64,000 bases of DNA from Bryopsis sp. KO-2023 (lineage: Eukaryota; Chlorophyta; Ulvophyceae; Bryopsidales; Bryopsidaceae). Every line of letters starts with the position of its first letter. The stretch's first letter is position 1. The stretch covers positions 2,046,001-2,110,000 of the forward strand of contig BSYQ01000010.1 of the NCBI GenBank assembly GCA_030272585.1, given 5' to 3'. Below, piece by piece: positions 35,117 to 47,163 of the stretch. Position numbers and translations under genes: made by a program. Below the pieces are notes generated by a model. It was not told the origin of the DNA. It did not search any database and worked only from the letters and a program-made list of their open reading frames with translations.

Positions 35117-38100
35117 TCAAGACCAGCTCCATTGTCTTTGCATGGAATTTCCTTGCAAATGGAACGAATCTCTGAGGTCCCTCGACACAGGCATTGGAGG
35201 TAGCTCAAAATAAGCTTCGTGGGTTGTTTGTGTCGATACAGGGAGCTCACTGGAGCCCTCCACAGAACTATTTGTAGAAGCAACAGCCTGTTGAAAACAT
35301 GCCAAAACTGATCAGAAAATATACAAAAAAAATAAAACAAATCTGCATCAAAAACTTGAAATAGCAGAGTATTTTGCAAGACGCATTCTTCAGTTTTTTT
35401 ATTTTTATTTTTATTTTTTTGGGGGGAGAATACATTTCCTGGTGAACGACTCTTCCAAAATTATGCTTGCCTGCATGGAGAGGTCAGAGTGGTGGCGAGC
35501 TGTCATTTCTGAGAAGGGGCTGGATTGTCTGGGTGCTGGAGATGGGTTGCTGGGACCTGCCAGTCCAATCAGCCGTCGCCCACTGCTGGATCGACCAACA
35601 GGCCAGCCTCTGGCATGCCTGCTCTTTGGGGATCTGCGTAGCACCATTCAACATCTTATTTTGGATATTTTGTTAATTTCCACTTTTTCATCAAAACCCA
35701 ACTGGCTGGAAGTGTTTGTGCCACTCTTTGCAGGGAAACAAATTGACAATGCACACCATCCACGTTTTGTTTTTGTTTTTTTTTGGGTGATTGCAGCTTT
35801 GGGTTTTCTTTCTTTGCTGCCAATTTTATATTTTCTATTCCTAGTATTATTTTTATTTTATTCTTACTATTTCTGTTTTTTTTTTTTTTTTTTTTGGGGG
35901 GGGGGGGGGGAATTGTGACGTAATGACTACCTCTCCGATGGCAGCGGACCGACCGCATCCCGTTTCTCGTGCATTTCACCGTCAGACGAGCTACGGCTGA
36001 TCGTCCTCATAACCACACATACTTCCTTCATATCCAAATCCCCCTCGCCACTCATTTCAGCACTCGTCGAAGGCTCCCCATTCAGATGGCCCGACGGTTG
36101 CTGGTAATTTTCATCAGAATCAGCATCCGACCAGCAACAAGTCCCATCGTCCCCGGAGGATTCGCTGGATGAGCCATCGCCAAACCCCTCTTCCAAATGA
36201 GATGAATAGGATTCTTCCAAATCCAGTGGTGTGGAGCCTCGAGGGCCCAAGTAGCGGAGTTGATATTGCAGGTCGAAAGGTAACCCCTCCCCGCTTCTCG
36301 AGGCGGGTTCCGGGGAGGGGGCGTGCGGACGATGGGGGTGAGACTGGCCGGAGTAACCCCCCAGTTTCTTGTTGGAGTGCGTGACGCCCTGCTGGCGGCG
36401 GGTTCTCCTGCGTCTGACGCGGCGTTCCTGGCGCTCCAATCGGCGCTGGGAATCGAGCTCGCGTCGGCGGTGCCGTTTTCTCGCCAGCACGAAAATCAAC
36501 GCGACCAAGAGGAGTGCGAAGAGCAGTATGGGCACGAGGGACGCGATCACCGTGAGCGTTATTTTGTCCCTGCCCGCAGTTGGGGGGGAAGGGATACTGG
36601 GAGCAGCAGGGGGGGGAGGGTCAATGGGAGCATTAGGGGGGGTTTCGAACGTGATTTGAGGCTCTATGAGTTGCGCGGGGACCCGCCCGGGAGGGGGAGT
36701 GTTGGGAGTGTTTTGGGTTTTATTAGTGGCCACCTGCTCCACCAAATAAACAAGGCAACAAAAATGAGGAGAACCTGATGGAGAAACAGCATTCCAAACG
36801 AACCCCGAAGAAACTTATTGTTCCAACATCCATAGCTTGCATGCATGTGTAATTCATCAATAGCTTGCATGCATGCATGCATGTGTAATTCATCATACAT
36901 GCAAACAGATATCATGCATGCATCCGGAATGCATAGGACCGGTGGACGCGCGTGACTGATGGACATACATTAAAGAAACAGATAAAGCCCTGATGACTAC
37001 ACCGACCTTGAGCAGCGCGTCCGCCTCCATCTTCCCCTGGACCCCCAAAGCCACTGGGCAAAAATCCCCTTTGAAGGATGTGGTGGAGCTGGTCAGGTTG
37101 CCACCCAAGGTGCTGCACAAGCCGTCATCGAACACGTAAATGGGGTTGCACACCCCTTCATCCCCCAACGCTTGAATCGGCGTCGCCCCGCGTTTGTCTT
37201 GGGCGGTGTGGTCCGCCCCACTCGTCAGCAACTTCGCAATCGCGTCCGGTCTGATGCACCCGGATGCGAAATGCAAAGGTGTTCTGCCCTCGATGTTTTC
37301 GCTGGATACGTAAATTCCGGGGACAGCCAACAGATCCGCCACCAGTCTCTTGTCTTTCCGTCTGGCGGCGAGATGGAGGGGGGTGTTGCCGTATTTGTCG
37401 GCGGCATTCACGTTCACGCTGTCTTGACGCAGTAAAAACGTGAGGGCCGCCCTTTGAGCGCTGTCGACGGCGGTGTGCAGAGGCGTCCAACCGAACTTAT
37501 TTGGCATGTCGATTAATCGACCGTAGATCAGCCCGGAAACGGGGTCGCGCTCCCCAGGGGGGAGAGATTCCTGGTCAGCAGCAACAATGCCAGAATCAGA
37601 ACATGCAACCATGCAACAGCCCAGAAATCTAGACGAGAAACGGCATTAAACGGTCTTTCTAATTTCATTCTACATTAGTCATCCCCACGTTGGGTGCCGC
37701 CATTACGTGAATGGCAGGTCATGGGATTGGAGACCATTTTCAATAGCTTCTGTCGTTAAGAAAAGTCGCACATAAGACGTTTCTCTTCCCCCCCCCCCCA
37801 AAAAAAAGAAGCTTTTTTTTTTTTTTTTTTTAGGTTTTAGGTTTTTTTTAGTTTCCTCACCATCAAATAGAAAGAAAAATATATTTCATTAACTCGAAAT
37901 TATATTTTACTGCAGTGGAATTTCCCACCACACAAAAAAGCCCACATAATTTTCTCATCGAAGAATTGCAGGTTCCTTTCCTCCATCCATCCACCCACCA
38001 CACAGCAGAAGAGGCCGTGAATTTTTCTTTGAGAATATAACTGCAAAAAAGTTGAATCACCTGCCGTGCTCTCAATTTTTCATCATGCTTGATGAGCAGT

Positions 38101-41100
38101 TCCACAACCGAAACGTGGCCAAAGCGAACAGCGGAGTGCAGAGCGGTTTCTCCTTTGGTGTCCGTAGCTAAATGTACTGGAGACATTTTGAATCCTCCAT
38201 CGGGCGTCGGCTTTGAAGTCTCAGATCTGGACGGAAACGAAAACAGGGGAATATCAAAAAAGTTGCCCTGCATCGAAACCTCGGGCATCTTCCCCCCCCC
38301 CCCCTCCTTTTGATTTTCAGGTTTTTATTTCGGGTGCCAAAAAAAAACGGTACAAGCAAACATTCACAACCACAGAATCGCCCAACCATCAGCAGCAAAA
38401 ATGCTCAGCGTTGCCCTAAATCTTCCTTGCAGAAACTTTGTTCAGAGTCATCCAGCTATCCAACGAAAAGCCTTCATCATTACAGAACTAGCTAATATTT
38501 TCTCAAAAATATCCAACTTACGCAGCCAATAAAGCCTTGACGACCCCCACATGACCATCCCAGGCAGCAAGGTGCAGCGCCGTTTTCCCTCCATTTTGAG
38601 CTGCGAGAATATCGGCCCCGTTGTCCAGCAACAAGGCGACCGCACTCTGGTAGCCCTCCAACGCAGCAATCAGAAGGGGGGTCTCCCCATTGTTGTTTGC
38701 AGCATGCACATTTGCTTTTTTTTCCAACAATTTGGACATCACCCGGGTCTGGCCTTCTTGGGCCGCCACCATCAACGGGGTGAAACCATTATTGATGGAA
38801 GCCTCGGTATCTGCACCCTGGGAATGCAAGGGAAAAAAAACAAAAATTAATTCAAGTAGAAAAATTTATCTAAAAATTTATAAGCAATTATATATATAAA
38901 TATAAATAAAATTATATATATGTTCTCTTTTAAAAGAGAAAAGAAGAAAAGAGAAAATTCTTTTGAATTCAAAGAAATTAATGAAACAGCCAAACATGCC
39001 TTGGATCAAAACAATCCTTGCCACTTCTAAAATGAATTTCATCTGGTTTATCACCCCCCCCAAAAAAAAAATGAAACTAAAACACTAAGAAAAAACTAAA
39101 TAATTAAAGATGAATCAAGAGATTTCAAAAAAATACAGAAGCTTCTCAAACAAATTTTTATAAGTGCTGTGTTTTTCTCCCCACATCGAAATATTCCAAT
39201 ATCAGAATTCAATTTTGCACATTCAATTATTTTGATATTCCCCTTACATTTTTCAGCAAGACGTCGACCACCGCAACATGCCCCCCCACTGATGCAACAT
39301 ACAACGGGGTTTCGCCAACACTATTGCTGGCATCGACATCCACGTTGTAGTTTTCCAGCAAGAGCGTGACCATTCTGGTCTGACCCTGGGCCGCTGCGAT
39401 GAGAAGCGGGGTTTCCCCTTTGGCATCCCTGGCTTCCCGCTCCCCACCAGCGTCCAGAATGCTCCTGTGACAGACCGGAAAATAAAAAAATGAACGATGT
39501 GCAAAAAATGAACGGTGTGCTTGTGGTGGCAGGTTTTCGGGAAGCAATGCTCCGTGGCGATATGCGGTTTGGAAAACGAGTGCAAAGAAAAATGCATATG
39601 TTCATGTGAGCGTGTATTTTCCCATTTCTTTTTTTTCAACCCCAAAATTCTGCAAACTACTGACGAGCATAAATACAACACAAAAAAGCTATGGAAAACA
39701 AAAAAAAAAAGCTATCGGTTATTTCATTCTGTATATCTTCAAACTTCAACAATAACAAAACAGAAAACATGCCAGACGCCATTTCTTTCGCCCCGATTAA
39801 GCGATTTCCTCGGGATTACATTATAAAAATCGATTTGCCCCCCACCCCCCTTCCTACTTTGCGATCGAAACGCTTCCATTCATGGCAGCAGCATGGAGAG
39901 GAGTGAATCCAATTTTGTTTGGAGCATCCACATCGAGCTGAGACCTCTGGGGCTCAGGTGCCCCCAACAGCGCTCGGACCACTTCTTCATGCCCCTCCAC
40001 AGCAGCGACGTAAAGAGGTGACTCATCTTTCTTGTTCAGTGCGTTCACGTCGGCATCACCCTCCAACAACGCCTGCACATGGATTCAGAAAAAAAAAAAA
40101 AAAAAAAAAACAATTTCAAACAGTTTTCTTTTTTTTTTTCATCCTGGGGAAATCAATTTGCGATCTCTGTTTCGAAGGATATCTTTTTCTTTTTCCGTCG
40201 AAACTTTTCCTGAAAAAGGAAAAAAAAGAGGTTTGCTGGAAAGGGATCCGACCGACAAAAATTTGGATTTTCCAGGGAAAACAGAGGGAAAAAAACCCAT
40301 TCATATCCACCGCATATATGTGCCGCACTCCCGACCTGAACAACATCTGCATGGCCCTTCTCAGCAGCAATAAACAAAGGCGTGTTCCGATCTCTGTCTT
40401 TCGCATCCACATCCCCTTTGGACAGCTCCGGCAGCAGCAACCCCACGATATTCACCACACCCCTCTCAGCAGCGACATGGAGGGGGGTCTGGAAGGTTTG
40501 TTCGTGAACCAGCGCCGGATCGGCCCCTTCTTCCAGCAGAAAAGCCACCACATGGCGGCGATCATTGTAAACAGCAAGATAAAGGGCGCTGTAGCCTTGG
40601 TCATCCACAGCATCTATGTCGATTCCCTTTTTCTTGTATAACCTGATCACATCTTCGACGCCGACCAAATCGCCCTCTTGGGCGGTGTCTCGCAATTCTT
40701 GCTCACCCTACAGGTGTCCAGTTGAAAAAAAAAAAGTGTTGGATGAGGGATGAGGTTTTTGTATTAATAAATCCGTAGGGTATTAAAAAAAAAAACATCC
40801 CGGGATATCGAAACAAATTCGTTTAGTTTTACAATTGAGAGTGATTTTTTTCGAACTCACAAACAAAGAATCAACAGAGAAACAATTGTTGTCAATTATT
40901 ATTCCAATCGAACCCCCTCCTGTAAATTCTGAATGTTCAGCTACCTACTAAATCCATGAAAAAAAAAACTGATATTTGGAATTTGCAACAGAATGAGCTC
41001 CCTGTAGGTGAGCTGTGGAGGTCAAATTCTGAAATCAAGAAACTTCTTAAGAAAAATGGGCTCTTCTCTGATTGGACACTGAACCCCAGAAAATATTTGA

Positions 41101-41757
41101 AAGTAAGACCACATGGAAAAACAAGCTAGGGCGCCAAGAGAATGAGCAATTCCTGAAATGAGCAATTCCTGAAATGGGGGGGTACACAGCTCTCCTTGGT
41201 ATGCATTACTAATCCATTACTAAGCCATGCTCGAGAATTGCATTCGATCCAACCTTGGCTCGGTCTTCTTGCAACCGCTTTTCCTCTCCGATTCCCGCAG
41301 TCGTGTTGGGGCCAGCCATGGTCCTTCCAAAAATGAACCCCCCTCCTGGATTTCGAGCACCCGGTAACGGCGTGGGGTTAAGTTTCGCCGCTAGGGTACT
41401 GTTCAGCGGCACCGCCACGTAGAACGGCGTCCTGCCCCTGTTATCCTGAATATCCAGCGACGCCCCATTCTCCATGAGCCCGTCCACCATTCGAGTATCC
41501 ACCCTCACGGCAGCCAAGTGCAACGCGGTTTCCCCCATGACATTCTGTGCATCCACGTCCGCCCCAGCTTTCAGCAAAGCTAGGGCTGAATCGTAGTGGC
41601 CTGTGGTGTTTCCGTTGGCGGCATAATGCAGAGGCGTCCAAAGATCCACCTCCTCTGGGGAGTTCACGTCGGCACCCCTTTTGATCAGAGTCTTGACTCG
41701 TCCGACCTCCCCCTCGTTGGCAGCGTCCCGCAGCTTTTGTTCGTCGGTAGCAGCCAT
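35117..41757 (-). CDS. Ankyrin-repeat protein with one membrane span, ten exons
   Basis: Predicted exons on the minus strand: 41757-41254, 40707-40336, 40072-39858, 39464-39248, 38817-38522, 38226-38061, 37570-37007, 36733-35931, 35633-35471 and 35287-35117, phase-consistent, about 1156 residues. About 18 ankyrin repeats fill exons 1-7 (GWTPLHTAVD, GNTPLHLAAR, GKTALHLAAWDG, GFTPLHAAAMNG and others). Exon 8 carries a Pro-rich linker, a hydrophobic span at about 836-862 (ITLTVIASLVPILLFALLL), a strongly basic stretch (RKRHRRREL) and an acidic Ser-rich tail. If intron 8 is retained, translation stops at 35927 (1046 residues). Intron 9 would use a GC donor (CAG|GCAAGC). No N-terminal signal peptide is seen, although the basic flank argues for a cytosolic C-terminal side. 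Ankyrin repeats suggest protein binding; the partner is unknown. Confidence 0.85.
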
Positions 41758-44045
41758 TCTATGGTTTCAACACCACGCCGACGTTCGGGGGCGTGCGTGT
41801 GTTGTGTGCTGTTGTTTTTCGTTTCCTATTCTTTTTCGGTTTCCTCCCCCCTTTTTGAACGACTGAGAAAACCTACATAACGCAATCCATACAAGGGAAC
41901 ACCCCTTTTTTGCATCGGTCCTTTTCAACGACGTGACAAGAAAACTGATCTGCCCAACGCGACCCCCCCCCCCCTCCCCCCCTCTCCCGTTTTCTTCAGA
42001 AAGCAACAGGAAAAATCGAGTCGATCAGGGACGGCGGACAGCAGCAAAACACTGGGTTGGATAATATCAAAATTTATCCGAAAGCTTCCGCAAGTTTTTC
42101 GTGAAAGGCGTTTGATACGCTTTCTCAACCTACCTGGCGGTGTCGAGAATCGACAGCCTTTTGTCTTGTGGTTTTTGTTTTTGGTTTTTTTTTCCACAAA
42201 AAAAAAAGCACGGACGAAAAAGAAAAGAGCCCAATCGCTGGGCGGAAACAGCAGCTGTTTCTGTTTTCGCAGAATTTTTTTATAGGACTTCTGCGCCCAT
42301 TGTTTCTTTTTCTGCGGCCGTTCGAGCCTTTCGACTTCGTGACAATTGGGAGGATGGTTGCACCATTTGGTGGAAGTCACTTCGAGCGCCACCTCCAAGT
42401 CATATCTCAGCCACGACGTGACAGACCCGCTCAGAACGCGACGAGTGTGTGCTGACTGGTTATGTGGGGTTCGTTGCTTTTTTTTTCGTATTTCGTTCGA
42501 CTCCGCTCCGACTCGAGCCACTTAAAAAAAAAACACAAAGAAAGAAGGTGCACCCTTTATCACCAGTGTCTCTGGTAAAAGGATATAGTTTCAATTGGAG
42601 CTTTGAGCGCGTGCATAAAATTGAATCGAAATAAACGAAATAAAATCGAACACACCCAAGAGATGCCTAAACTTCGGCAAAAAAAAACGCAGGACTTAGT
42701 TTAACTCTCGGAGCTTTTCGAGTTGTTTCTTTACAAATTCCGTTTGATTTCGTTCGACCGAGAGTCAGAAAGGAGCTCCCTTGCCGTCTGACAATTCTGG
42801 AGGCTTCTTTCAGGCTGGAATCGTGTCATGGTGTACATGGACACAAATTAATTCAGCTGCAGCAGAATGGATGCCAGCCCCAGCACCCAATTCCGAATCC
42901 TCAGAGTTAATATATATATAACACAAGTTGCACACTTGGGGGACCATGCTGCCAACATATGGCGAGACGATGTGAATCGGACCAAAGCTTCATTTTTGCC
43001 CCTTGCCCCATGACTGACTTGCGTTCGGCCGTTATCAATCCTATCGAATTGAACTTTAATTTTACACAAAAGGCTGAGTGCAGGTCCGTTCACGAGACAG
43101 ACTCAGAAGCGGGTGGTGGCTGCATAGGGTCACCCGCTCCCCTGTAGGATTTTGTCAAGAACAGGAGACGTCGGCCATCATCAATTCATACACCACTCCA
43201 GCCAACATTGCCTTGACGATTTGGAGATTTGGTTTCCACAGCCAAATCCAAAGTATTGGAATATGCTGGGAAAACCACTTTTCCATGGAAACCACCACCG
43301 CTGCAAATTTTTCTCTTCCTTCAGAAAAGCATTAACATTACCAAAAAACGACAGAATTTTTGCTTTTCCCCCCTTTCAGTAATCACAATCTAAAATCTTC
43401 GAACCTCATTCCTCCATCTTTTGGTTTTGTGCCTACAGACTTAAAAAAAAAGAAATCCAGAGTTTGCTACTACTGAATGTGATTTTTTTTCCCTTTCAAC
43501 TTCTCTGTGCCCTGCTTCCTCTGCTACTAACTAAGTGGAAGTCCCCCATAGTGCGTTCAAAGAAACTAAACGCCACCCAAAAAAGTATTGGAAAAACACA
43601 TCTTCCCTTGCTTCGCTTTCGTATTTCTGACAACTCATGTCGCCTTCGAAAAGTTTCCATCCACATGTGTTTGCAGTAATTAATTAATTACTGAATTATA
43701 ATTGAATTATTATTATTTATTATTATTATTACTTTCCCCACCACATCTTCCAGCCTTTCTTCCAAGTTTTTCGAAGTTTTGTTGTGAATATCAAACTCTA
43801 TAAAAAAAAGATTTTGTTGTAAACTCCATCAAGCTGCAAGAATCGAGTTTTCCCACCACAGCCAGGTCCAGCGACCCTACGAAATTAAGACTCGACCATC
43901 AACAAAACAGACAACTTCAGTCTTGATTTCAGGGGTAACTGAAGGCTATCCTTGGTTCGAAACAATGCACGGAACGGCTGCAGGAAGAAAATATCTGTAG
44001 TTTAGGGGATAGGTTAGATACGAGGCAATACGTGGAGAGCTCGGA
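41758..44045. other. Spacer upstream of the ankyrin gene
   Basis: C-runs near 41963-41985 precede the start codon. 42100-42520 is less AT-rich and may hold the promoter and 5' UTR. From 42600 to 44045 I see AT-rich DNA with an ATT/AAT-rich tract near 43677-43732 and no exon. Confidence 0.45.
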
Positions 44046-44510
44046 CAGAGATAGGACTTTACGGTTACGGTCACCGTAATCGGACCGTAACCACCGTAAC
44101 CGGACCGTAACCGGAGTACAATTTTCGTCAGAAAATCGTACTTTTACGGCCGTAACCGTAGCACCGTACCACTCCGTACCGCTCCGTACCGGACCGTAAC
44201 GACCGTAACGGCCGTAACAACCGTAAACCGTAGAAAGTGACCCCCACAGGGTCCCGCGATTCCAAAGGAACCCAGGGGGATTCGAACCCGCGACCCTACT
44301 GACTGCAGCCTAACGCTTTAGCACTGAACCACGCTACTTCACGGTGATTTAGGGCCTACCGTAGTTATACCGTACCTGTTCCGTACCGTAAAAACAACAT
44401 ATTACTCCGGTTACGGTACGGAGTTACGGCCGTAGTACGGTGACCGTAACCCGACCGTAACCGGACCGGACCGGAGTCGGACCAAAAATTTGGCCCAAGT
44501 CCTATCTCTG
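44046..44510 (-). mobile_element. hAT-like MITE with internal tRNA-like sequence (copy 2)
   Basis: 465 bp with the same CAGAGATAGGACTT inverted ends. Flanks AGCTCGGA (44038-44045) and AGCTCGGT (44511-44518) form an 8-bp duplication with one mismatch. The B-box lies at 44278-44288 (minus). It is more diverged from the other copies, which agree closely with each other, so it is probably older. Confidence 0.88.
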
Positions 44511-44727
44511 AGCTCGGTAACACTATAGGAAATTCGCTGAATACGTTGTAAGCAATCGCATGGTTAATGGCATCATTAACGTTGTTCTACACCCCTTTTG
44601 CATGGTTGTTTTTCATCGTTGTGGAGTGCATACTTAACATTGATGGTTTTTTTAGCACCCTGAAGCAGCCGGCGAATCGCGCAGAAGACCCGATTAGCAT
44701 GGTTGACGTCTTTTGGAAACGACATGG
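44511..44727. other. Leader of the 57-bp array with an inverted unit fragment
   Basis: Contains GTTGTGGAGTGCATAC, the complement of the GTATGCACTCCACAAC segment of the 57-bp unit, so a fragment lies inverted to the array. No gene. Confidence 0.5.
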
Positions 44728-45082
44728 TTGGGTACTCCATTCGCAACGATGCAGTTTACAACGCAGACAGAAGATTTTACATCGATTAGTATGCACTCCA
44801 CAACGATTCGGTTTACATCGCAGACAGGGGATTTTACACTGATTAGTATGCACTCCACAACGATTCAGTTTACAACGCAGACAGGGGACATCACACCGAT
44901 TAGTATGCACTCCACAACGATTCAGTTTACAACGCAGACAGAGGATTTCACACCGATTAGTATGCACTCCACAACGATGCAGTTTACATCGCAGACAGGG
45001 GATTTCACACCGATTAGTATGCACTCCACAACGATGCAGTTTACAACGCAGACAGGGAATTTCACACCGATTAGTATGCACT
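44728..45082 (+). repeat. 57-bp minisatellite, left block
   Basis: About six units of 57 bp, each containing GCACTCCACAACGATTCAGT and CGCAGACAGGGGATTTCACA. The unit is 19 codons long, so several frames stay open on both strands. Units vary at a few fixed positions. The block is cut from the rest of the array by element 2. Confidence 0.9.
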
Positions 45083-45555
45083 TGTAGTGAATCCGCCTGC
45101 AGACCGCTATTGTGGGCTGCCGGCTGTGAACTGCAAGCCTGAAACGGCTTGGAGGGAAAGAATAGACGACTTGGAAGCGAGACAAAGGGAGTTGAATCCC
45201 AAAGTAAGGTTACAAGAACGTTCAAACCCCAAGAACTTATAGAATACCCTAGCAGCCTTGATCCTAACTGATCATAGGCTGTAACATCAGTCTGCATCAC
45301 TGCTGCAAGGCATCAAACCTTGCAGTCCTTTCAATCAGAGCCCAGCTCAGCCCCACGGCCATTCCTGTGGTGCTGAGCCACCTTCTAGAACATTCTAGCT
45401 GCCAGCTCAGTAGTCCACGTACTACTTCACTGCCAGCACACCCTGACTGACTGTATGCTGCCTCAGGGCAGCCAGCCTCCTACTTAAAGTACTGCAGGAC
45501 TGTCAGCAAGCCTGCTGACGTACTGCAGGGCTGTCAGAAACCCTGATTCGCTACA
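45083..45555 (-). repeat. Element 2 3' LTR
   Basis: 473 bp, same length and apparently the same sequence as the LTR at 53076-53548. The adjoining 45556-45566 reads ATGGGGAGGAA on the minus strand, a good polypurine tract. Confidence 0.95.
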
Positions 45556-46257
45556 TTCCTCCCCATCTGAACTGCAGTAGCCCCTTACTGCACTTTGACT
45601 GAAATAAATCAACCTTTTAGGGAAATTCCATAGCTCAATAAAGATCTGAAAACTCATCATCAAATCAAACCCTACTCCCTTGTAGGTCTAATAAAACATC
45701 AACAACCAAAGAACCCTGCTGCACACTTAAACTGTTTTCTGCAGCTTCTCACTTCCTTGGCATATAAGCTTCTCACTTCCTTGGCATATAAAACACAACT
45801 AAGAAATAATGTTATGCCCAAGGTCACAACCCTTGCAAATATAAAAACCTCAATCAGTAGAAAACAAGTCAAATGACTGATCAACAGTTTTCCAAAATAA
45901 ACACTGCTTATCAGCCCACAAAATCTAGCAATCAGTAAAAATTTCCCATATCAGAATATATTATTAAGCTGCAGCAATAAACCACATTCTGTTGCAGCTA
46001 TCAAAAATGTATCTAGTTGGCAGGTTTATTAAGAATCTCTGAAAAATACTCTGCCTGTCCCATAAGCACTCAAGAAAAAGGAACAAAATGATATAACTCC
46101 CTCAGAAAATTGTTCTTTTCCAAATTCCACCAAATCAAGAAATACACCAAGTTTCATTCAATCAGCCTAATATGTTCTGCCTGAACTGGCAGCTCCCACT
46201 GCAAATCATATTTCAATAAAAACCAAACATTTCTTCAGTGACCTGCAGCAAACTGCA

Positions 46258-47106
46258 CTAGTCACCTGCACCCTGTGAGATCACCTCATCTAGACTCCTC
46301 TTTTTTGCTGACCCAGATTTCTTAGAAGGTATAACCTCCCACTCAACAATCCGGTGTGGTGCTGCATCACGGTTTGTCTGATTCCTTCCTGCAGTGCTCT
46401 TAGGCAACTCCAATCCTGCAATCCGAAGTGTTGTCATGACTCTTGCTGGAGGGACTGCCACGCCTGGATGTCTCCTTATCATCCTGCACAATCCACATTC
46501 TCCAAACTGAGCAGGTCCTGGACTTGCTACCTTCAGAGAAATTGGACAGTTCGCCTGCATCCTTCCCTCGGCATCGAGCTGAATAGTGGTATCATAGGCA
46601 TACCACATCCTCATCCAACAAACAGATTTGCAGCAGACCCTGTGCTGACCACAAGGGAATGTGTGCACTGGTCTGTTGCAGGTCTTGAAACACAAAGTGC
46701 ATCCCATGCTTGACTCTGTCAGTCCTTCCACAGGGTTTAGCTGCACTTCTGGCACTAGCAGTGTCTGATTTGGAAGTATTCTGTCAACAGCATTGCTGTT
46801 CCACCCTGCTTCTTCTTCCTTAACATCAGCCACCTTTTCCTTTCCTGCAACTGACTTTCCTTCACATTCCATTACTCTTCCTGAGATCTCATCCGCATCT
46901 GCATCTCTGAGCTGAGTCCCTTGCACCACTTCTGGTATATTCGCTGCCCACTCGCGCCAACGATAATTTTCAGCACGGGCGGCCTGCAACTCAGTTCTTG
47001 CTTTCCGAAGCTGTGCGGACAGATTTGCTGCTGATGCTGCCCTGGAGCTCAGTAACTTGAAAGCTTGTTCCACCTGATCCTCGGTCTCTTGAGCGTGGTC
47101 TACCAT
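46258..47106 (-). CDS. Element 2 accessory ORF downstream of pol: coiled coil plus Cys/His cluster
   Basis: 282 residues, starting 58 bases after the pol stop and in the same orientation, where some elements carry an env gene. No signal peptide and no membrane span, so it is not env-like. Residues about 5-55 are a coiled coil (SAQLRKARTELQAARAE). A Cys/His-rich region follows: C136, C139, C143, H148, C152, C158, C159, C163, then C187, C204 and C207, spaced like a RING- or PHD-like zinc fold, though I cannot assign a known family. The tail has a basic KKSGSAKKR stretch suggesting nuclear entry. A similar architecture is found downstream of pol in element 3. Function unknown. Confidence 0.75.
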   Translation of the reverse strand: MVDHAQETEDQVEQAFKLLSSRAASAANLSAQLRKARTELQAARAENYRWREWAANIPEVVQGTQLRDADADEISGRVMECEGKSVAGKEKVADVKEEEAGWNSNAVDRILPNQTLLVPEVQLNPVEGLTESSMGCTLCFKTCNRPVHTFPCGQHRVCCKSVCWMRMWYAYDTTIQLDAEGRMQANCPISLKVASPGPAQFGECGLCRMIRRHPGVAVPPARVMTTLRIAGLELPKSTAGRNQTNRDAAPHRIVEWEVIPSKKSGSAKKRSLDEVISQGAGD

Positions 47107-47163
47107 TCCTGCTCACGCGAACGATAAAGAGAAAATAACACTCTCCCTTTTCTTCTTCAATTT

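Noticed and set aside
41925-42521. 198-codon minus ORF upstream of the ankyrin gene
   Set aside because: Low-complexity Lys/Phe stretches from A/T runs, no motif; probably 5' flank.
46258-47106. env-like gene of element 2
   Set aside because: The position fits, but there is no signal peptide, membrane span or cleavage site; the protein is a coiled coil with a Cys/His cluster.
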